From contig MU839080.1 of NCBI GenBank assembly GCA_030685235.1, forward strand, positions 434,001-498,000: 64,000 nucleotides of DNA, given 5' to 3'. The notes under the pieces were generated by a model. That model was not told the origin of the DNA and ran no database searches. It saw nothing but the letters and a program-made list of their open reading frames with translations. The translations under genes and the position numbers were made by a program. This document shows, piece by piece, positions 24,901 to 34,388 of this stretch (the first letter of the stretch is position 1; the number at the start of each line of letters is the position of its first letter). This DNA is from Copromyces sp. CBS 386.78. Its lineage: Eukaryota > Ascomycota > Sordariomycetes > Sordariales > Sordariaceae.

Positions 24901-27900
24901 CCCGCGTTCGCACTTCTTGCGGCTGTCTCCCTCTGGAGACCAGCATGGGTGATCTCATCGGGCTTGTTTGCCGCCTTTCACGGAGTCCGATCTAGCTTTT
25001 GATGAAGTCCATGTCAATATGCAAGGACGGCGGAGTGTTGTGGATGTGGCTGACCTAGAGTTGGCGTGCAACTTGGCACGCTTTGATAGTCGCGCGGCCG
25101 CATTACCCCAGCGTCATCGTATCTAATTTTAAGGCCTCTACCGGTCGCGAATGCAGCGATTCTCGGTCCCGAAAGCACCCTCGATGTGACCTAAATAGCG
25201 TCACGGGCTGCAAGATGACCATAAGCTCAAGGTGTAGGGTTGAAAGTGCCAGACTCGTGCAGCGTTGGCGTTTCTGTTGAGGAGCGCTTGGTGCGGGGCA
25301 TGATACCCGTATTGGTTGATGAGAGGCAGGAAGGCTTCCCGTCAGTTCAAGGCTCAAAATGTATCAGATATCTACCGGCGAATTGGTGGGCTTTGGAAAA
25401 GGTGCTGTCTTTGCGCCTCACCCATGGTAGAGCTTCGAATCGTCGGCACTCGCGCTCCGAACGTTGTATCGGAGACGGTTGAGGCTGGCCGGTATATGTC
25501 TTTCAAGGGCACAGCAAGGCTCAGAAGATATGCCCAAGTCGGGAGCTATGGGGTCTAGAGGCCTAGAAGCTCCCGCATATGTCTCGTTTCCTGAGGGCAA
25601 GCGCAGATGTCAGGGCTTCTAGGCGATTGGCCAGAAAGAGGGCACATCGTATAATGGAGATTGTCCCGAATAGGTATCATGATTCTCGGGAGGCCGGTTG
25701 GTGATGACATGTCGGCTGTGCTGATGTAGAGCATGTTGCGACATGGCCGACATAGACCCGCACAATTCTCGTCGCACTTGTCGTACACTTGCTCTCTCTC
25801 TGTTGTCGAAGATGCCAAATCGATGACAGCGGGGGTTTTGGGGCCAAGATGCCGGTACACTTGGGCTTCGTATCATGCAGCTGGCGATGCACGTGTGTCG
25901 ATAAGTATACGTTATGCATGATGGGCTATCGTTGTTCTGTTGGCCTCGTCGGTCGCCGTCCTCGCTCTTTTTGCTGTAGGCTTGTGTAACTGTCGGTTAT
26001 GCAAGTCCCACGGCATTGACCACTACAGAAGGTCAGCTTCAGGCCAAAGGACAAATGGAGAACGATAACAGCAGCGAGCGGAGCATTTCGCCGAAGCGAT
26101 ATTTAGACTTAATGGGTAACTGGTTGGCGGCATTGATGCTGATGTGATGCTGTATCGGATATTGTTGGAGCGGGCGCGCCTGCGAGGTTCACGGCTCTGG
26201 TACTCGCCGAGATGCGAATATGAGCCGGTGTGGTATTTCTGTGCAATTGCTTTCAAGGTGGAGGAATGAAGTCGAGCGACGGAGAAGAGGTACAAGAAAC
26301 AGCCGGTGGTGACGATACAGCTAAAGGAAGAAAGTAATTGGAAGGCGACCTGGAGAGTGGGTGAGGGGAGGGTTGAGGTGGTGCGCCTGAATCACTGAAC
26401 GCCCTAGAGGGGACAAAATGGCGGGGTAGCAACCCAACCCTAAGGCCGTGTTATCGCCGAAGCAGGTTTGATTTTCGCGGAACCTCGATAGCTGCTCTTG
26501 CACCACCAACTCCAATTTGAACTGCCATCATCGTGCAACATCAGGACGCCAGTGCCGTCTTCTCCATAAGAATCGAATACCTGCTGAAGGCATCTACGAT
26601 TGTTTTGGGTTTGCACTGCTCGTGACTTCACCATCAAAGACGCTTCGTTTGTTACTTGGGGGTTATGGTGCGGTGTTGGGACCTTTTCTTCAACCCCTAC
26701 TCTTACTTAGAGAAGAAGAATATGTGTAGAGCAATTTAGCGGTTATAAGAATATTCAACTGATTGCGCTCCGATTATTACATGTGAGGGATGACACTCTG
26801 AACCCACTTTCCCGTTCCTGGCGCCTGTTGCCCACTTGTTTCAGCATCGAGATCATCTGATAATTTTGGATAAGAGAGCATTTTCGTCCACTGATTTCAT
26901 GGCCGTCTCCAACTCGAAGCAGAAAACATCATGACCGCGCCTGGTCCTTCCAAAAAAACCAATGTCTGGTCCAAATAAAGTTGCAAAAATTGTCGAGTTT
27001 GTGGGTGGGCGCTAAGAAAGAGCTAGCGCAGATCATTGTGTGCACACACTCTGATTGGCTACCAAGGACGAACGAGTTCCTAATCAGGAAGGAACCAAGA
27101 GCAGGGAAGGACGGGGCTAGAGATGGCATCTCTTCATCTCGCTTTTGGTCCCGCCTGCTTGCTTGAAATTCGCAGTGAAAACTACAGTGGACAGCATGGA
27201 AGGCAAGCAGGACGGAGGCTAGCCCACGGGAAACTGAAATTCCGGATGACAATAACAGAGGCAAGAGTGTCCTTCTGTTTGCCAAGTCGGGGGTTGCAGT
27301 CGCTCGTTCACACACAACGACTACTGTACTTCGGAAGGAAACACTCGTGATGCGATGGATATCCTCAAAAGCGGTGCTTTTTCTTCAGGCAGGCACCATC
27401 AATGTAGCATGCGGTAAGAGGAAGCCGGGTAGGCGTGACTTGATGTAGGATTCATCTCGAGAGAGCGGAGATATTGCGAGCACGGTTTTGCACGCGAACG
27501 CCGCATGGTAGTCCGTTGACGTTGGATAACGCTTGATGCAATTGATAATTGATTCCAGCGATGGGGAGGCTACATGCGATGCCATTGACTTCACAAAATC
27601 TTATTGCTACCTCGACAATGTGATTGAAAAATATAAAAGCGATGCCTGGCGTGGAAGCTACCGGTTCGAATCCGGATTTCGGTACGGGTCACACAAGTTT
27701 TAATCCTTTTTTTTTCTCCCTAGTTTCGCTTTGTTTGCCTACCTACCACCGTACTAAGACGGTGTGGCATGTATGTAAGTCGGTGTATCTATCTACCGTT
27801 TCAAGGTAATTACTGTTTCCTTACTCCAGCTATTGATATATCTCTTGTTCAGACTCCAAAATGATAAATTTCCTCATGCTGATGATTTTTTGTAAATGCA

Positions 27901-28907
27901 ACAATACGGTATGTTTCCAAACGCCGGCTGTCTTTCATCACCAGAAATTTTGATCTTCTTCTACCTTCTTCCACCTTCTTTCGCATTCTTTCCGCTTCTT
28001 TCCCGCTCCAGGGTGATTTGGGCCTCGATACCCGCGACCTACACTTAAAAAGAACACGTACGTAGAGGTACTTACATCACACAAATAGCACTTCCTCCCG
28101 GCGCCGCTCGCATCCGCACCGCCCGACCAAGATTCGACAGTACGCTTTTTCCGCCCCTTCCATGGCTGCGTGAAAGGGATCATACTTTAAGCTGACCATG
28201 GACCGCCGCTTTTTATGCTGGGGTCGGAAGCTGGTGAGCTAGAACGGGCCGGGTGACAGACAGGTCAGACATGTGGCCAGTTTGGCAGCCCGAGAGAGTA
28301 GCTATTGGAAAGATGAAATCACGGTATGATGGTAGCCAAACTTGAGAAGATTGTGCCTAGCTCTTGGTCAATAAAACACTCATTAGAGGACCAAACGAGC
28401 TCCCATCTTAGAATACGTATAGAATCTACAAGGGTAGCAAGAACACTCAAGCACATGGATCGGGAGAACTAAAAATGTGTTTAAGCCGAAGCTTCCGTTG
28501 TTGTATTACTTGTTACTTTCGAATATCGTGATGTGATCCGTTTTGAGTTTTTTCTTTCCGAAATAATACAATGTTCTGTCAACAGCCCATAGCCCATTCG
28601 GTCCATAAAGCCAACATGCATAGCAAATGCAAATGCAAAAATCAAGAGACTGATTACCAACAGTCCCTACAACCGATGCTGCCTCGTATACCCAGCTCTA
28701 TTCTCAAATCATAGATGCAAGTCTGCTCCAAAATGCTTCCCGTGTATACCAGCCCCTATTCCCAAACCGAGGATCTAAATCCGTTTCCATAAGGTATCCA
28801 TGCAAAGCCCCAGCACGAGGAGGCAAAAAGACACAAAAGAAAACATGCAAGTACAAAACGAATTCGAATCCCCATATGATATATACCTTCACAAGTGGTT
28901 GGTACTT
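21991..28907. other. Long gene-poor stretch
   Basis: Nearly 7 kb without a supportable gene. The only notable items are a B-box-like GGTTCGAATCC at 27663..27673 followed by a T9 run at 27707..27715, and short AT-rich segments near 27830..27900. Frames up to 128 codons exist but show no domain, signal peptide or splice context. Confidence 0.35.
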
Positions 28908-28958
28908 GTCGTCGTCTTCGTCGTCGTCGTTGTCGTTGTTGTTGTTGTTGTTGTCGTG
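28908..28958. repeat. GTC/GTT trinucleotide repeat
   Basis: Seventeen triplets, almost all GTC or GTT with single TTC and GTG variants. The repeat lies about 200 bases beyond the stop codon of the AflR-like gene, so probably in its 3' flank. Open frames with poly-Gln or poly-Arg across it are repeat artefacts. Confidence 0.85.
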
Positions 28959-29154
28959 TACATGAGTACCTTATCCAACCCTTCATGTTTCCTTCTCCTC
29001 TCCTCCCAAAACGAGAAAAAGGTCTGAATGACAACTTCTCACCCAAAACACACATTTTTATACGGCCAATGTTGATCGTGATGAAGCCCAGTATAATGTG
29101 CTGTGTTATTGTGTTCGTGTGTCTCGTTTGTGCAATAAGTTGTACGTGCGTTTT

Positions 29155-30293
29155 TCATGGTTGTCCACACGCCGTGATAGACATGACCCGTTCAAGGGCA
29201 CCGTTCAAAGTGCCAATGAGTTGGACCGCAGGGTCCAACTCGCCGAAGTGCTGCAGAAAAGCAATAAACACAATCAACAACTGTAGGGTCTCGCCATTTT
29301 CCTCCGGCTTTAGCCACGGGGCGACGGGCAACACATACCCCCATAGTGCCTTTGCGCCCTTTTCTATGGTCCCGCAAATCTCTATGATATGAGAGCAGCT
29401 CCACCTGTATCGCCCAAAACAATGGGCACATGACGCAAATTGGTCGAGAGCATTAGCTAACTCTCTTTCCGCAAGAAGGACACCGGCGACGAGAACATCT
29501 GGGTTGTTTTCAGGCGATTGATGGTCAATCGCCTCTTTTGCCTCGGTTAACTTCGAAAGGCAATTGCATTCTCGGGCGGGGGCGGGTGCGGGGCCAAAAG
29601 GGGTGAATATGTGGTCGGAAGAGATGGGTGCCGGAGCGGAAGGGGCGAAAGCAGGAGGGAGGAGAGCGGCGGGAGTAAGAAACGCAGCAGGAGAGAAAGT
29701 TGGGACACGCGGGGGAACCAGAGGGCTAGGGAGAACCGGAGGCTGAGCGGAAACAAGAGCGGGAGGGGTAACCGGAGGGCGTGGGAAAACCGGAGGGGTG
29801 AAAGCCGGAGTGCGAGGACGGAATGGAGCGGGAGTAAAGGCAGGCGCCATAGGAGAAGAGACGGAACCCGGAACCAATGCCGGAGTCGGCTCATTGGAGC
29901 CGGAGTCGGCTCATTGGAGCCGGATCGGACCGATCCTGGGGGCGTCGGTTGCTGGCCAAGAAAGATTGGTGAAGGTGGCCCCATACCACCATTTAAAATG
30001 GCCGCGCCGGCGTCGGGACCGAAGTCCACCGGATATTGAGGGCCGTGACGACCGGCAGGCACACCCTCACCTTGGGCGCCCTCACCACCACGTCTATTGC
30101 AATAGTGAGGGCTACCCTTTTTTAAACAACGTTCGCACATTCCTTCTCCCCCTAGTCCCGGTCGGCAAGCGGTCTTTGCCAACCTGCATGGGTAGCATGA
30201 GGTCGGACGGCCACCCTGTTTGCGGCATTGGCAGGAGCTTCCAATACAGACTTTATGGAGTTGACAGTCTTCCGGGCAGACGTGGTGACCCAT
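29155..30293 (-). pseudogene. AflR-like Zn2Cys6 regulator, frame broken by a 20-bp tandem duplication
   Basis: From ATG at 30293 (A at -3) the frame encodes a Zn2Cys6 cluster at C33, C36, C43, C53, C56 and C65 (spacing 2-6-9-2-8). An unusual extra cysteine group precedes it (C6, C10, C16, C21, C23). After about 125 residues the frame meets two perfect 20-bp copies (29881..29900 and 29901..29920), shifts, and would end at 29547 as a 248-residue protein with an aberrant Pro/Leu-rich tail. The frame that continues to TGA at 29155 carries a Pro/Ala-rich linker. It then has a Cys-patterned helical C-terminus (ECNC ... SCAHCFGRYRWSC), as in AflR-family pathway regulators. Removing one repeat copy in thought places both halves in one frame of 372 residues. 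The gene is thus either inactivated, affected by a sequencing error, or rescued by unseen splicing. Its likely role is transcriptional control of a secondary-metabolite locus; the target is unknown. Confidence 0.7.
29881..29920. repeat. 2 x 20-bp perfect tandem duplication inside the regulator gene
   Basis: Two identical units beginning CGGAGTCGGCTCATTGG lie directly adjacent. Because 20 is not a multiple of three, the duplication shifts the frame of the AflR-like gene. A third partial copy of four bases follows at 29921. Confidence 0.95.
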
Positions 30294-31665
30294 TTTGTCT
30301 ATAATAATCTTCGTGTTAGTTTTGTTGGATGATACAAGCGGGATAACCAACCGTACGTTTGGGAAAGAGGAATGTAGAAATGAATCAGATTATAATCTCT
30401 TTGGCGATTAAGAGGAGTGTATCCAGAATGGGCGTATTCGTGCGAGTTACGGAGTTGCTTCGGTTGAAAATAGATCGGGAAGGAGATCCCTGAACGGTGT
30501 GAGATTCGACGTGAATACAATTTCAAGACGGAGGTTTCTGGTCAGGATTAAGTTCCAGTCGTTGTCAAGTGGGAGGGAGTATTTGAAGGAACCTCATGTG
30601 CACGACAAAAAATATTCCTTCCACCCGGAAAGGAGGGCGGGCATGAAAAATTCTATCTACCTATGCATTGTAGAAATCACCATCATCGAACACGCAGAAA
30701 TGCATTCGTAGTCATTCAATGCTAGTGTCGAAGGATGAAGCAGGTGGCGGTGGTTGAAGTGCAAATTGCGTGCAGATATCCGTCTTCGCATATATGTTCC
30801 AACTCAGAAGAGCAGGATCTCTCAATGATGGACCGGTAGGAATGAGTTGAAAAATTCTGATGAAGTGTACGCACAAAGTAAAAGTTGATCGGCGCATGGG
30901 AAGACGTCCTCGGTATAGATAGCAAGCTACCTTAGGTGAGTGAGCCAACAAAAGGGGGGGAAATGCGAAAAAGTAAAGCAATCCCATTCGGGATACCGGA
31001 AGAAAGCGGCTCGTTGTAGGAGAAGGAGGGACGGTAGGATATTCTATCGGCTCGGAAAAACTCTCCTGCGTTTTGAAGCACATATCCAGTATCAGCAGTT
31101 GGAGTTTGAGGCTTGGTTGAACACATATATCAGGAACGACTGTTGCGTGCTCGGGTGCTCCTCCGGTGCGCTTATCCCACGTTTTTACACCAGCTCTTTG
31201 TCCGCATATATGTATAGAGGTAATGCACGACATCGACTGCGCAGGCAAGGGAGTCCAGTACGTTGCCAAGGAACTCAGGAGTAAAACCAAGATCAGGGCG
31301 GGTTTGATGGGGAAAAGCTACTTGTGGTGGAATAATCGGCTGAGCCTCCATGCCCCTTTCCACTCTGATCCTTCTCGTCAAGGGGGGCTTCAGGCTTGCA
31401 GGCGCTAAATGGCGGGTAGCAGGTGGCTGCTTCAGTGGCATTTCCTTTTAGGGGTAATAAGGAATATCAGATGGTACCTTCCGCTGATTGGTAGGTAAGA
31501 AGAGGTACCTAGGTACCTGCCTTTTTGGATAGTGAACCTCACGTCACCCGTCTAACATCGAACCCTGGGATGGTGACGGTCGACCGGACCCGTCTAACCT
31601 GACCGTGACGGAGTGTCTCGGATTGGATCAGTGAGGATCCAGACACTGCCGTGAGGCTCCGGGTG
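30294..31665. other. Upstream flank of the AflR-like gene, no gene supported
   Basis: Contains a minus-strand frame at 31172..31441 (ATG start, 89 codons) of uncertain status. A perfect 16-bp palindrome, AGGTACCTAGGTACCT, lies at 31503..31518. Shorter GTACCTAGGTA-type motifs recur elsewhere in the window (about 48107 and 50721). No RNA gene was seen. Confidence 0.35.
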
Positions 31666-31885
31666 TGTTGGATCCGGACGGTTACCTCTCCCCGGCAACG
31701 GTGAAGTAGCTGCCGTAGCTGAGTAGCTGACGGAGCCTCAGAAGACACCAACACCGTCGGGTTAACAGAACAAGGACTGGACCGAAAACAAAGGCCTTGT
31801 TCGCTCTGTAGAACCGCAATATATAGCCTGATAGACGACACAAAATGCCGCGGACACTGTCCTTTGTCCACTTCCACGTCTAACA
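31666..31885 (-). mobile_element. Possible solo LTR of a copia-like retrotransposon
   Basis: On the minus strand the 220-bp segment starts TGTTAGA and ends TCCAACA, matching the TG...CA ends and the TGTTGGA/TCCAACA-like termini typical of copia LTRs. It holds a TATA-like ATATATA at 31819..31825. No five-base target duplication flanks it, and no gag, pol or primer-binding site is adjacent. A second TCTAACA motif lies just outside, at about 31549. The assignment rests on the ends alone and is weak. Confidence 0.3.
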
Positions 31886-32591
31886 TCTTGTCCTCACACA
31901 GATACCGTATATGAAAGCACTTCCTCCTTGCCCAACTCCATTTTTTCCATTTACCAGCCCATACAGTACCTCCCCGTTACAAACAAGGTGCGTGGAAACG
32001 ATATGGCGTCGTTACCGTGCGTGCAAGATTATTGAGGCTCTGCCAGCAGCTTTGGCCGACATTATATTTGCCATCGCCCACAAAGCACCTAAGCCAGGCA
32101 CTGAATTGTAGTTGGTTGGAATGAAGACGCCGAGGTCATTAACTGCACTCTGCAAGCGGGCAGAGAAAGACCGTACCCTTCGCGCGGACACACGCCAATT
32201 TTTTTGGCAGATGGGCATGCAAGACCTTGGCTTCACTTTCTGTCCATTATTATTCTTCGTGATGTGATGAGACTCCGATGGCCATTACAAGCAAACAGAT
32301 CCTGATGTTATCCAGGCCAAGTCAGAAAAGATTCGTGAGTATCAGATACCGAAGCAATACTGGGCTCGTGTAGCTCCGATTACCGCCCGGCCGGAAACCC
32401 GAGATGTGTCCTCGCCAAAATGAGGTACAGGTAGCCGCAGCTAATGGATCATAGTGCATGCCAAGAACTTTAGTTTCACGCATCAAAAGATGCACCATCC
32501 TGCAGTCCTTATCTCCTTGCAGGAGTGGTTATTGCGGGCATCTGCAACTCGTCGTGGTTGACAACCGGATTCTTGGGCAAGGTGATGGTTG
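31886..32591. other. Intergenic stretch, nothing recognised
   Basis: No exon, RNA gene or element was identified. Confidence 0.4.
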
Positions 32592-32640
32592 ATTGGGAAG
32601 AAACTAGAAGAGGAAAAACCCCCGGAAACTAGGTATAAAT
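32592..32640 (+). promoter_or_regulatory. Promoter-like segment: inverted CCAAT plus TATAAAT
   Basis: ATTGG (inverted CCAAT) at 32592..32596 precedes TATAAAT at 32634..32640. It is followed by about 244 bases that contain no ATG. The first ATG (32885) has an ACC context and opens a short frame, MFRRPDKCGRKVDQAGELLW, that runs into a GTATGAG donor-like site at 32945 with a CTGAC branch-like motif downstream. A gene probably starts here, but its exons could not be resolved and no family was recognised. Confidence 0.35.
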
Positions 32641-34076
32641 ACCCCTCCTTCGTATCCGCACATTGCACCTTCCCACATCTAACTGATTCTCAAGTACCTC
32701 TTTTAAGTATTTGTGCGCCTGGGTTTTCCAACATCATCAGCATCAAGCGACGGGACTGCGAAATCCCCCAATATTCTTCAACCCACGCAAAACAAGCCCG
32801 TGGCATAGAAACCACCAGTACCAGTTTGGAATAGGTCAAACCCAGAGTGCCCGTTTCCCCCATCATCTACCGCCCAGCGCGACCATGTTTCGAAGGCCAG
32901 ACAAGTGCGGACGCAAAGTGGACCAGGCAGGAGAGTTACTCTGGGTATGAGAAGGCCAGGGTCTTTCTGACCGTATCTCTGCCGCCAAGACAGATCCCGA
33001 AAAGGGTTCGGAAGGGGCAATAAGTGAAGAAGCCTGGTCCTGGGCAGTTTACAGTGCGCCTGATTAGGAGACCCGGCCAGAGTCAGAGCTTGAATGGGAT
33101 GCATATGCATAGGTACGTTGATCCTTAATCTCGCCATGAAGAGAGAGTGTTCGCGTAGAGGGACTGATGGGAGTGTTGGGCGTGATACCAATACCGATTG
33201 GGATCATCAGCCCATGAGGCAGTTTGGTTCAAACAATACGGTCGGCTGACGAGAAGAAGCCGTCAACTGTAGGACCAAGGGAATCAAGCCGTGAAGCACC
33301 GATAGAAGGCACATGGAAACTTTCTTTCGAGTCAAAGAGGCTGAATATGGACATGTTCGTGAGTCAGTGGAACTGCAGAAGTGAGTTTCACTGAAATAGG
33401 TGTCGAACATCGGGACATTCCCTCGTCGTGGAACAGTAACGAGCACGTTCGAAATGTGTCTCTTCTGCAGGTGAACATCTGTCGTGGACATCTTGTAAAG
33501 TCCAGCACAAAATGATAACCCACTCACCTATCAAAGCAATCAGCGCCCGACGGTCTGATGCCTATCTTCCATCCGGCATCCTGCAAAAGATGGCTTTACC
33601 AAATGACCACTGTATTCTTTCCAGGCTTGCTATTGGGCAAGAGAAAAAGTGTATACAGAGGACATTTAGGTTTTGCACCAAAATTACGAGGATCCATCAG
33701 GGCACGGTTCTGCGTGATTCAATATGGTTTGCACCTTGTGAATCTGATCGGGAGCCTGCTTTGGCGTGGACTCGAGGATCAAGCCTGTCCATACAATGGT
33801 CCACATGTCCTCGACACTCCACGCTGTGGCGGCTTTTGTAATCGTATCGTCATCTAGATCACGGTTTAGATACCGGTGGTTTGCTGGTATATCACCATCA
33901 GATTGACTGCACCCATTCGTCCCGGCAATGACGACACCATCAGTTTCCTATGGTTTCTTTCCTTCTAGAAACATTGGGAGCGTGTCACAGACAGGCCATC
34001 AACTTGACCAACCTTCATTCGTCCTTTGCTAATAACTGAGGGAAGACCACACGGTGTTTTGTTGAAGGTGTAACAG
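32641..34076. other. Unresolved stretch downstream of the promoter-like segment
   Basis: Frames of up to about 137 codons occur on both strands without domains. A perfect 12-bp palindrome, ATGCATATGCAT, lies at 33099..33110. Any gene driven by the upstream promoter-like segment would lie here, but no model is supported. Confidence 0.3.
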
Positions 34077-34388
34077 TCAGAGAGACATACAGCCACTGGT
34101 CCAGACACGTCGAAGTGCCCCGAGGAGGAAGGATTTCATAAAAAAGGACATTTCGGGATTGATCTGGGCATCAAAAGCGAGCGAAAAGGAAGCGATACGG
34201 AAGGTGGTGTTCGACAAAACTGGAATTGGAAGGAGGAACCGGTTGTCTAGGTCATCTCGGCGTTGGATCAGTGCGGCCCGTGCCTTGGTGCCTTCCGTCG
34301 GGACCTTATATTCACCGGCTACTTCCCAGTTAGACGGGAAACGCAAAGCGCCCCGGGTAGGAAGGAGTTTGGCGGGTAGTCCAAACAT
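34077..34388 (-). CDS. Hypothetical protein or exon, 103 residues
   Basis: An ATG-started frame with many codons ending in C (AAC, TTC, GAC, ATC, GCC). The sequence reads like a folded protein, for example the segment FRIASFSLAFDAQINPEM. A GTATGT donor-like site lies in the last codons (about 34093), so the stop at 34077 may be intronic and the gene may continue downstream. No domain or family was recognised. The start could also lie further upstream in another exon. Confidence 0.3.
   Translation of the reverse strand: MFGLPAKLLPTRGALRFPSNWEVAGEYKVPTEGTKARAALIQRRDDLDNRFLLPIPVLSNTTFRIASFSLAFDAQINPEMSFFMKSFLLGALRRVWTSGCMSL

Noticed and set aside
27938..28183. 81-codon minus-strand frame with GTAAGT ... 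TAG inside, starting MIPFTQPWKG
   Set aside because: The only possible intron would be 37 bp without a branch site; no family was recognised and the end is low-complexity.
28756..29055. Minus-strand frame with poly-Gln and poly-Arg
   Set aside because: Created by the GTC/GTT triplet repeat in the 3' flank of the regulator gene.
29611..30304. Plus-strand frames of 142 and 168 codons
   Set aside because: Antisense to the AflR-like regulator; they follow its Pro/Ala-rich codons.
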